Origin: Acetobacter sp. UBA5411 | GTDB taxonomy: Bacteria > Pseudomonadota > Alphaproteobacteria > Acetobacterales > Acetobacteraceae | Length of the DNA: 22,372 bases | Direction: 5' to 3' | Assembly (NCBI RefSeq): GCF_002409645.1 | Contig: NZ_DHNR01000001.1 | Location: 80,644 to 103,015, forward strand | Shown: positions 16,162 through 22,372 of the stretch, piece after piece | Layout: every line of letters begins with the position of its first letter | Position numbering within the stretch: the first letter of the stretch is position 1 | Program-made: the position numbers and the translations under genes | Notes under the pieces: model-generated | Database searches by the model: none | Told to the model about the DNA's origin: nothing | Seen by the model: the letters and a program-made list of their open reading frames with translations, nothing else

Positions 16162-16188
16162 CTCCCTACACTGAGCGGGTAGGGGGAG
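16162..16188 (-). promoter_or_regulatory. Hairpin masking the pyrG ribosome-binding site
   Basis: In the pyrG mRNA sense, CTCCCCCTAC (16188-16179) can pair with GTAGGGAG (16169-16162) around a nine-base loop, giving eight pairs with two bulged C residues. The right arm contains the AGGGAG Shine-Dalgarno, seven bases before the ATG. A stable stem would block ribosome loading. The left arm is part of a longer pyrimidine-rich tract. Confidence 0.5.
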
Positions 16189-16211
16189 GGAAGGGCTGAA
16201 TTGCCTTCGTG

Positions 16212-16237
16212 TCTCCGGAAGATGATTTTCTCCGGAA
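16212..16237 (-). promoter_or_regulatory. Paired direct repeats upstream of pyrG
   Basis: TCTCCGGAA occurs twice, at 16212-16220 and 16229-16237, with starts 17 bases apart. Both are 58-83 bases upstream of the pyrG start. The core TCCGGA is itself palindromic, so the pair could be tandem operators or a hairpin. No clear -35/-10 pair was recognised here. Confidence 0.35.
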
Positions 16238-16307
16238 CAGATCATTTCCTTGTCAGGCAATGATGACGGACAGAGACGCAATTTTTGGAAAATGAAGAGC
16301 GGTCCGG

Positions 16308-16349
16308 CGCTGCCAAAACAAAAGCGCAGAAGAGTGAACTCCTGCGCTT
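16308..16349 (-). terminator. Intrinsic terminator after secG
   Basis: AAGCGCAG (16322-16329) pairs with CTGCGCTT (16342-16349), with an inner GAGT/ACTC pair possible. On the minus strand the stem runs into TTTTGTTTTGG. It lies about 31 bases past the secG stop and ends the tpiA-secG transcript before pyrG. Confidence 0.75.
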
Positions 16350-16379
16350 CGTCTGAAACCGAAATGGAGAAACCGGGCG

Positions 16380-16745
16380 TTACGGGTGCTGGGCGGTTCC
16401 CGATGCATCCGCAGGCTGATTCTGCTGAGCCGGAGTGGTCGCTGCAGGAGCTGCTGGTGCAGTTGATGCCGCTGGTGGTGGAGCAGCGAGGATATCGTGG
16501 CCGCTGCCACCTGAAACCGCACCGCGATTCAGCACAGCCAGCATGAGGGACAACAGCATGAATGCTGTCGCCAGCCCGGCAGTTGTGCGGGTCAGCAGAT
16601 TCGCCGTGCCGCGACCGGACATGAAGGAGCCCATGCCCTGCGACGAGCCGATGCCGAGACCGCCTCCCTCGCTGCGCTGGATGAGCACGACAGCAATCAG
16701 GGCGACGGTGACAAGAAGATGAAGGATCAGCAGGGCGGTGGTCAT
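16380..16745 (-). CDS. secG: Protein-export membrane protein SecG
   Basis: A 121-residue small subunit of the SecYEG channel, which assists SecA-driven export. There are two membrane helices (about 3-22 and 54-74) joined by the conserved cytoplasmic loop VVLIQRSEGGGLGIGSSQGMGSFMSGRGTANLLTRTT. The last 40 residues are a Pro/Ala/Gln-rich periplasmic tail, as in other alphaproteobacterial SecG proteins. It lies 51 bases after tpiA on the same strand, and a terminator follows, so tpiA and secG probably share a transcript. The tpiA-secG-pyrG order is widely conserved. Confidence 0.95.
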   Translation of the reverse strand: MTTALLILHLLVTVALIAVVLIQRSEGGGLGIGSSQGMGSFMSGRGTANLLTRTTAGLATAFMLLSLMLAVLNRGAVSGGSGHDILAAPPPAASTAPAAPAATTPAQQNQPADASGTAQHP

Positions 16746-16796
16746 GGACTATCCGGTCGAGAGGTCAGAAAAACCAGGGACTGAAACGGGGACGTC

Positions 16797-17546
16797 TCAG
16801 GCCGTGGGGACGGCGCGAATGATGGACAGGAAAGCGTCCGGCTTCAGGCTGGCGCCTCCGACCAGAGCACCGGCCACGTCCGGGATGGAAAGGATCGAGG
16901 CAGCATTCCCCGCATCCACGGAGCCACCATACAGAATCCGCAGGGATTTGCCAGCATCGCCGAACTGACGCACCAGCTCCGCACGGATGAAGGCGACCGT
17001 CGATTTGATGTCGTCCGGCGTCGCTGCCAGACCTGTGCCGATAGCCCAGACCGGCTCATAGGCGACAATGCCGGTGAAACCATCCGGAAGGGAGCCCTTG
17101 ATCTGCCAGCCGATCGTGTCTTCCGCCTCGCCGGACTGACGCTGATCCTCGGTCTCACCGATGCAGACGATTGGTGTCAGGCCTGCCTTTGCGGCGGAGA
17201 CAGCTTTCTCACGCACGGTCTCGTCCACTTCGCCATGATCACGGCGGCGCTCGGAATGACCGAGAATGACATGGGTTGCACCGACATCCGTAAGCATGGA
17301 CGGCGCGATGTCGCCCGTGTGAGCGCCCTTGTCGTCCTTGTGGCAGTCCTGCGCGCCCAGAGCGACGCTCGAGCCGTTTAGAGTCTGATGGACGAGGGAC
17401 AGATGCGTGAAGGGCGGGCACACCACCACTTCGGCGCCTGAGACCGGCTGCGCCGCCAGACTTGCGGTGATCTGCTTTACGCGATCGACGGAGTCGGCGC
17501 TCAGGCCGTTCATCTTCCAGTTGCCGACAATGATGGGCGTGCTCAT
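16797..17546 (-). CDS. tpiA: Triosephosphate isomerase
   Basis: A 249-residue cytoplasmic enzyme interconverting dihydroxyacetone phosphate and glyceraldehyde 3-phosphate. The catalytic residues are all present: Lys11 in GNWKMNG, His97 in ILGHSERR and Glu164 in AYEPVWAIGTG. The phosphate-binding LYGGSV is at 205-210. The frame is open further upstream to an ATG at 17645, but the ATG at 17546 gives the family start MSTPIIVGNWKMNG and has AGGAG about 10 bases upstream, so the longer form is rejected. secG follows after 51 bases. It is divergent from a ppiD-like gene across a 259-base spacer. Confidence 0.98.
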   Translation of the reverse strand: MSTPIIVGNWKMNGLSADSVDRVKQITASLAAQPVSGAEVVVCPPFTHLSLVHQTLNGSSVALGAQDCHKDDKGAHTGDIAPSMLTDVGATHVILGHSERRRDHGEVDETVREKAVSAAKAGLTPIVCIGETEDQRQSGEAEDTIGWQIKGSLPDGFTGIVAYEPVWAIGTGLAATPDDIKSTVAFIRAELVRQFGDAGKSLRILYGGSVDAGNAASILSIPDVAGALVGGASLKPDAFLSIIRAVPTA

Positions 17547-17614
17547 CGGAACGTCTCTCCTGTGATGTTCGGTCAGGGCGCCTTGCGGTGCTGCTCCGGC
17601 CTCTCCGGGTGATT

Positions 17615-17631
17615 GTGGGACTTGATCCCAC
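17615..17631. promoter_or_regulatory. Small dyad in the tpiA/ppiD-like divergent spacer
   Basis: GTGGGA (17615-17620) and TCCCAC (17626-17631) flank five bases, and a further TTGGGA half-site follows at 17635-17640. It lies about 70 bases upstream of tpiA and 175 bases upstream of the ppiD-like gene, where a shared operator could sit. The protein partner is unknown and chance cannot be excluded. Confidence 0.25.
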
Positions 17632-17805
17632 CTGTTGGGATGCATGGCTACCCCATCGGGGTCCGGCCACGCAAGAAGGAGACCATTCTGGCCGAGAGTC
17701 TGTCCCGGTTCTGGTCAAGTCGGGATGGTATGAATATGGTGCTGCGCCCGGATACGGCACCCGGCCGTCTATCCACCTCTGCTTTATTCGCGGACCCGTG
17801 ACTGT

Positions 17806-19749
17806 ATGATTTCCTTCCTCCGCCGCTTTGTTGTTGAATCCTGGCTTGGTCGTATCCTCGCCATCGTCATCTTTCTGGCCTTCGTGGGCTGGGGTGTGGG
17901 CGATGTGCTGACCAATATGGCCGACGATCCCGCTATCGTCGCCAAGGTCGGCTCCCAGAAGATTACCACCCGTGATTTCGCGGCGGCTCTGCAGGCGGAA
18001 ATGCCCCGCATCGCCCAGCAGATGGGGATGCCGGACGTGGCGCATATTCCCGCCAACGTCCGTCAGCCGATGGCCAATGAGATTCTTCAGCGGCTGGTCG
18101 GGCAGGCACAGGTGCTGGAAGCGGCGAAGGATTACGGTATTCAGGTGCCGGACAGCGCTGTGCGTGATGAGATTTTCGGCATGCCCTATTTTCAGGGCAA
18201 GAACGGTCAGTTCGACCGTCAGAAATTCAACTCGGCTCTGGCCAATGCCGGCATGACCGAGCAGCGCCTCATTGGGCTGGTGCGTGACGATCTGACTGCC
18301 CGCGCCGTTATGGAGCCGCTGTCCACCGGCGCGCATGTGTCGGATCTTGTGGTCAACCGCACCTACGGGTTCGAGACCGAGACGCATGTGCTGGACGTGC
18401 TCCGGGTTCCTTTTGCTTCACAGGCTGAGCCCACCGCGCCGGATGAGGCGAGTCTGAAGCGTTTTTACGACAACCATCCGTGGATGTTCCGCAGCCCGGA
18501 ATACCGTCATGCCCGTATTGTGGTGCTGTCACCGGAGACCGTCGCCAATCAGGCGCCTCCGACGGATGAAGAACTTCATCAGCTTTATGACGCGCAGAAA
18601 GAGCGCTTCAATCAGCCCGAACTGCGTAGCGTACAGCTTGTGACATCGTCCGATCAGGCTGCCGCACAGGCTGTGATGACGCTCTGGAAAGGTGGAGCCG
18701 ACTGGAACCAGCTTCAGACCTCCGCGAAGAACAGCGCAGCCGTTGAATTCAACGATGCCCGTCCGAGCGTGCTGCCTTCAGCCACACTTCAGAAACTGGT
18801 CTTCGGAGCAGAGCAGGGCAGCATTCAGGGGCCGGAAAAGACCGACACCGGATGGGTCGTGTTCCGCGTGATAAAAGTGACGCCGCCTCACGCCCAGAGC
18901 TTTGACGATGCGAAACCGACGCTGCGCGATGAAATCGCGAAGGTGAAGGGACCGGCCATGGTCAGCGCCAGCGTGCCGAAACTTCAGGATGCGCTGGCCG
19001 GAGGTGGAATGGACACCATCCCTGCCGATCTTGGCGCGGCCCCGGCGGCAGGCTTTCTGGATGCGAAAGGCATGACCAAGGATGGCACGTCTGCACCTCT
19101 TCCGGCCTCTGGCGAACTGCGTGACGCCATTGTCGCAAAGGTGTTCGAGCAGGCTAAAGGAGCAGCGCCTCAGTTGATTGAAGCGAAGACGCAGCCTCGT
19201 CAGGGACAGCCTCCCGCATCCCTTGGCTGGTATGCTGTCTCCGTCGATGACATCACACCGAGCCAGCCGCAGCCCTATGACGCTGTGAAGGACAAGGTTC
19301 TGGCGGCATGGAAAGAGGAAGCCCGTCATCACGAGGCCAATGAGGCGGCGACCGCGCTCTATGTTGCCGCTGGCCAGAAGGGTGGTGTGTCAGCAGTCGC
19401 CCCCACAGGCAGCGATCTACAGAAGGACGTGATGGTGTCGCGTGCCCGTCCTGTCGAAACCCTGCCGCGTGATCTGATGGGTATCGCCCTGCGGATGCCT
19501 GTCGGGCGCAGCGTTATGGTCGAGGACGACAAGGGCTTCATTGTAGCCACTGTTACGGCCGTGCGGCATCCTGATCCGAAGTCCGACGCAATCGGTATCG
19601 GTCGTGTGCGGGATGGCATGACTGAGTCGCTGTCGTCCGACATGACGGCCGCGTTCATTCAGAGCCTCGGTGAGCGCTACAAGCCGAAAATCATTGCTGC
19701 CGGTGCGCGTGCGGCCATGAGCGAGGCCGGCTTTGGAGATGGTTCGTAA
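17806..19749 (+). CDS. PpiD/SurA-like membrane-anchored periplasmic chaperone
   Basis: A 647-residue protein with one N-terminal membrane anchor (about 15-34) and a large periplasmic part, matching PpiD-type folding factors that act on proteins leaving the Sec channel. The opening MISFLRRFVVESWLGRI and the following SurA-N-like helices (about 40-190) are family-typical. A degenerate parvulin-like region lies at about 225-375 (SPEYRHARIVVLSP through DTGWVVFRVIKV). The sharp HARHIL and GGDLGWF blocks of active parvulins are missing, so isomerase activity is doubtful, as reported for E. coli PpiD. No Shine-Dalgarno is seen before the ATG. The stop TAA shares its last base with the trpE start (TAATG), so trpE is translated in step with it. 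Confidence 0.88.
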   Translation: MISFLRRFVVESWLGRILAIVIFLAFVGWGVGDVLTNMADDPAIVAKVGSQKITTRDFAAALQAEMPRIAQQMGMPDVAHIPANVRQPMANEILQRLVGQAQVLEAAKDYGIQVPDSAVRDEIFGMPYFQGKNGQFDRQKFNSALANAGMTEQRLIGLVRDDLTARAVMEPLSTGAHVSDLVVNRTYGFETETHVLDVLRVPFASQAEPTAPDEASLKRFYDNHPWMFRSPEYRHARIVVLSPETVANQAPPTDEELHQLYDAQKERFNQPELRSVQLVTSSDQAAAQAVMTLWKGGADWNQLQTSAKNSAAVEFNDARPSVLPSATLQKLVFGAEQGSIQGPEKTDTGWVVFRVIKVTPPHAQSFDDAKPTLRDEIAKVKGPAMVSASVPKLQDALAGGGMDTIPADLGAAPAAGFLDAKGMTKDGTSAPLPASGELRDAIVAKVFEQAKGAAPQLIEAKTQPRQGQPPASLGWYAVSVDDITPSQPQPYDAVKDKVLAAWKEEARHHEANEAATALYVAAGQKGGVSAVAPTGSDLQKDVMVSRARPVETLPRDLMGIALRMPVGRSVMVEDDKGFIVATVTAVRHPDPKSDAIGIGRVRDGMTESLSSDMTAAFIQSLGERYKPKIIAAGARAAMSEAGFGDGS

Positions 19750-21272
19750 TGCGTCTCGCCACTCTTGATTCTCCCTCCCGCTCGGATTGCGCAGCAGCCT
19801 GGGCGCGTGGCGAAAGCAGCGTCGTTTTCGCCGTTGACGCCGCGGACCTGCTGACCCCCGTCGCCGCCTATATGCGGCTTGCTGCGATGGACGGCTCGGA
19901 TGGGCGCAATACGCTGCTGCTGGAATCCGTCGAAGGCGGCGCAAGCCGGGGGCGCTATTCCGTCATCGCCCTGAAGCCGGACCTGTTGTGGCGCTGTCAT
20001 GATGGCAAGGCGTCGATCAACCGGAATGCGATGACCGATGCCGATGCGTATGAGCCGGTTTCCGAAACGCCGTTGGACAGCCTGCGCAAGCTGATCAACG
20101 AAAGCCGTCTGCAACTCGATGACTGCCTGCCGCCGATGACGGCAGGCGTGTTCGGTTATCTCGGCTACGATATGGTGCGCCAGATGGAGCGCCTGCCCAA
20201 TGCGCCGGTGGATGATCTCGGTTTGCCCGAAGCCATCCTTATGCGCCCCGGTCTGTTCGTCATTTTTGACACGGTCACGGACGAACTGATCCTTGCCGCA
20301 CCAATCAGGCCGCGTGCAGACGATCAGCCAGACGCAGCCTTTGATCGCGCCAGCAAACTGATCCACGAGGCTCAGGCCCGTCTCGCCGCCCCGCTGACGG
20401 TGCCGCAGGAGCCGAAAGTGGAGGCGCTTGAGCCGCCGCGCTCCACCTACACGGAGGCAGAGTTTGAAGATGTGGTCCGGCGTATTCAGGACTATATCGC
20501 CGCCGGAGATGCGTTTCAGGTTGTCCCAAGCCAGCGTTTCTCGACGCCGTTCGGCCTGTCCTCGCTCGCGCTCTATCGTTCCCTGCGCCGGATCAATCCT
20601 GCGCCGTTCCTGTTCCACCTGAATCTCGGTGGTTTCTCTCTCGTCGGGTCGTCACCGGAAATCCTTGTCCGTCTGCGTGATGGCAAGATGACGGTGCGTC
20701 CGCTGGCCGGAACCCGTCCGCGTGGTGCGGATGCGGAAGAGGACAAGCGTCTTGAGGAAGAACTGCTGGCCGACGAGAAGGAACGCGCCGAGCATCTCAT
20801 GTTGATCGACCTCGGCCGTAATGATGTCGGTCGTGTCAGTATCACTGGTTCGGTGAAGGTGACGGAGAAGTTCATCATCGAACGTTTCAGTCACGTCATG
20901 CATATTTCCTCGAATGTCGAGGGGATGCTCAAGCCGGAACTCGATGCTCTCGACGCTCTTGTCGCCGCTTTCCCGGCAGGCACGCTGACGGGCGCACCCA
21001 AGATCCGTGCGATGGAAATCATCGACGAGGTAGAGCGCACCCGCCGCGCGACCTATGCCGGGTGCATCGGGTATTTCGGTGCGGGCGGTGACATGGATAC
21101 CTGCATCGGTCTGCGTATGGCGGTCGTGAAAGACGGCATGATGTACGTGCAGGCCGGATGTGGTGTCGTGGCTGACAGCGTGCCGGAACTGGAATGTGCG
21201 GAAACAAAGCACAAGGCGAGGGCGCTGTTCCGTGCGGCTGAGGATGCTGTCCGGATGGCGACACGCGGCTGA
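19749..21272 (+). CDS. trpE: Anthranilate synthase component I TrpE
   Basis: A 507-residue subunit that converts chorismate to anthranilate with ammonia delivered by a TrpG partner, the first committed step of tryptophan synthesis. The tryptophan-feedback motif LLLES is at 56-60. The chorismate-binding half shows GDAFQVVPSQRF, LMLIDLGRNDVGRV, HVMHISSNVEG, FPAGTLTGAPKIRAMEII and GGDMDTCIGLRM, and ends with GCGVVADSVPELE. These features favour TrpE over PabB. The start overlaps the ppiD-like stop by one base. No attenuator leader exists before it, since the coding regions touch. trpG, trpD and trpC do not follow; a hairpin and a convergent gene come next, so its partner must be encoded elsewhere. 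Confidence 0.96.
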   Translation: MRLATLDSPSRSDCAAAWARGESSVVFAVDAADLLTPVAAYMRLAAMDGSDGRNTLLLESVEGGASRGRYSVIALKPDLLWRCHDGKASINRNAMTDADAYEPVSETPLDSLRKLINESRLQLDDCLPPMTAGVFGYLGYDMVRQMERLPNAPVDDLGLPEAILMRPGLFVIFDTVTDELILAAPIRPRADDQPDAAFDRASKLIHEAQARLAAPLTVPQEPKVEALEPPRSTYTEAEFEDVVRRIQDYIAAGDAFQVVPSQRFSTPFGLSSLALYRSLRRINPAPFLFHLNLGGFSLVGSSPEILVRLRDGKMTVRPLAGTRPRGADAEEDKRLEEELLADEKERAEHLMLIDLGRNDVGRVSITGSVKVTEKFIIERFSHVMHISSNVEGMLKPELDALDALVAAFPAGTLTGAPKIRAMEIIDEVERTRRATYAGCIGYFGAGGDMDTCIGLRMAVVKDGMMYVQAGCGVVADSVPELECAETKHKARALFRAAEDAVRMATRG

Positions 21273-21323
21273 GGGGTAGAGAAAGCTTCTCTGTTGATCA
21301 GGTAAAATACAACAAGCCGGGAT

Positions 21324-21344
21324 CAAAGGGACTGTGTCCCTTTG
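21324..21344. terminator. Hairpin between convergent trpE and MOSC genes
   Basis: CAAAGGGA (21324-21331) pairs with TCCCTTTG (21337-21344) around a five-base loop. It sits 52 bases after trpE and 57 bases before the MOSC stop. The tail is not T-rich on either strand. It resembles short intergenic palindromes I remember from acetic acid bacteria and may serve both directions. A weaker CGCAAA/TTTGCG pair follows at 21364-21387. Confidence 0.5.
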
Positions 21345-21400
21345 TAGGGCCGGTGCAAAGCTCCGCAAAACACGCTCGCGGTTTGCGATCCACCCAGTCG

Positions 21401-22237
21401 TTACAAAGAGCCAGAACGCTCGACCGAAGCTAGCTGCATCTCCAGAATCTCCACTTCATCTCCCACAGCAACCGTCCCCGTTTGCTCCACCAGCGCATTC
21501 TGGCCGAACATAACGCCGCCTTCCTGCTTTCTGAAAAGAGCCAGAGTGGCCAAGGGCTCTTTCCGGTCAGGAATGACGCCCGTATCCTGATCCACGGTTG
21601 TCATCACACAACGTGAGCAGGGCTTCACCAGACTGAGTTCAGAGCCGCCAATCCGTATCTTCGCCCAACGATCTTCTTCCCACGCTTCCGCGCCGGACAC
21701 GACAAGATTGGGACGAAACCGGTCCATTGGGACCGGTGCAGCCAGACGGCTGTTCAGATCATCGAGCGAGGCCAGCGTTGTGACCAGAATAGGAAAGCCG
21801 TCGGAAAACGAGTTTGTAAAAGCCAGATCCTGCCACTGGCGACGGCGGTCGTGCTCCGGATGGGGCATGTAAACCAGACGGCAGGGCAGACCGATCGCTT
21901 CCGAGAGCCATTGCGCGGTGTTATCGCCCGCATCGAGAGCCTGAACCGTGTCCTTCCATACCGTGACCATGACAGGGTGTGCCGGCTCCGCAGGTCGCTT
22001 GACCATCAGTTCCGGCTGACCATCGTGAGTGAGACGCAGCCCCTCCATCGTGACTGTGACGTGCAGTGTCGCCATCACCGGATACTTCCGCTGGGTAATG
22101 AACTGCCCATCATGATCAACGATCATCCAGCATCGGTCGTTTTCCGGTCCCCATGGACAGAGCAAAAGTTCCCGCATTGAAAGACCATGCAGGCTTTTCA
22201 CGGGATGGATGTGAAGAGAGTGCAAAATCAGTCGCAT
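21401..22237 (-). CDS. MOSC domain protein (YcbX-like molybdenum cofactor enzyme)
   Basis: A 278-residue protein with the MOSC N-terminal beta barrel (about 1-120, opening with LHIHPVKSLHGLSM and later RCWMIVDHDGQFITQR) and a MOSC domain (about 130-267). The key cysteine motif KPCSRCVMTTVD carries Cys207 and Cys210, one of which would bind the molybdenum cofactor sulfur; DRFRPNLVV and the late FGQNALV are family blocks. Homologues such as YcbX and mARC reduce N-hydroxylated compounds. It lacks the C-terminal ferredoxin domain seen in E. coli YcbX, so it would need a separate electron donor. The Shine-Dalgarno is weak. The remaining 135 bases up to the window end show nothing I can assign. Confidence 0.9.
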   Translation of the reverse strand: MRLILHSLHIHPVKSLHGLSMRELLLCPWGPENDRCWMIVDHDGQFITQRKYPVMATLHVTVTMEGLRLTHDGQPELMVKRPAEPAHPVMVTVWKDTVQALDAGDNTAQWLSEAIGLPCRLVYMPHPEHDRRRQWQDLAFTNSFSDGFPILVTTLASLDDLNSRLAAPVPMDRFRPNLVVSGAEAWEEDRWAKIRIGGSELSLVKPCSRCVMTTVDQDTGVIPDRKEPLATLALFRKQEGGVMFGQNALVEQTGTVAVGDEVEILEMQLASVERSGSL

Positions 22238-22372
22238 GAGACACTTTCAACAGATTTCAGAAGTGCAACGATCAGTCCTGTCACAAAACTATCACTGAAT
22301 CTTTGTGGGACGGGTTGGCTACGGCGTGTCGCCAGTTAAGCCCTGAGTGTGACGCCTGAGGGTTGTACTTTC

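Noticed and set aside
16797..17645. A longer tpiA reading frame starting at 17645
   Set aside because: The extra 33 residues are not part of the triosephosphate isomerase fold, and the ATG at 17546 has a good ribosome-binding site and the family N terminus.
17239..18387. A 382-codon minus-strand frame spanning the tpiA and ppiD-like starts
   Set aside because: It overlaps tpiA on the same strand in another frame and the ppiD-like gene on the other strand, both well supported; the translation shows no family features.
22238..22372. The end of the window searched for a tRNA, a divergent gene or a promoter
   Set aside because: No cloverleaf pattern, open frame of useful length or convincing promoter boxes were seen.

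Overview
The window reads as chromosomal core sequence of an alphaproteobacterium, most likely an acetic acid bacterium (Acetobacteraceae). This is inferred from the moderately high GC, the protein variants (for example YebC starting MAGHSQFKNIMHRK), gene orders typical of alphaproteobacteria (parvulin/argJ divergent from secA; tpiA-secG-pyrG-kdsA), and palindromic intergenic repeats of a kind I remember from acetic acid bacteria. The genus cannot be fixed from sequence reading alone. I see no tRNA, rRNA, CRISPR array, insertion sequence or prophage. No gene-free stretch exceeds 300 bases.

Layout. Bases 1-5704 lie on the minus strand. In transcription order they carry a secreted parvulin-type PPIase, an intrinsic terminator, argJ, an RDD membrane protein coupled to argJ, a long MscS-type channel, and the first codons of a further gene that leaves the window. 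Bases 5962-13547 lie on the plus strand: secA with a terminator, yebC, a GT9 heptosyltransferase-like gene, an AT-rich DUF4422 glycosyltransferase-like gene that looks acquired, a dihydroorotase (pyrC), and a small secreted two-cysteine protein of unknown function. A complex palindromic repeat separates this block from a minus-strand block at 13687-17546 (order of transcription tpiA, secG, terminator, pyrG, kdsA). From 17806 a plus-strand pair follows, a PpiD/SurA-like membrane chaperone whose stop overlaps the start of trpE. The window closes with a minus-strand YcbX-like MOSC protein.

Themes. Protein export is dense here: secA, secG and two parvulin-family chaperones lie within about 14 kb. 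Pyrimidine and CTP supply is represented by pyrC and pyrG, LPS synthesis by kdsA and the GT9 gene, and amino-acid synthesis by argJ and trpE.

The clearest new lead is a hairpin at the pyrG start that would mask its Shine-Dalgarno sequence. One arm is a C-rich tract, reminiscent of nucleotide-sensed control of enteric pyrC. Other leads are the nested palindrome at 13557-13633, the AT-rich DUF4422 island, a possible coupling ORF before the ppiD-like gene, and a trpE not followed by trpG/trpD/trpC. No clearly new multigene system is visible; most of the window is ordinary core genome.
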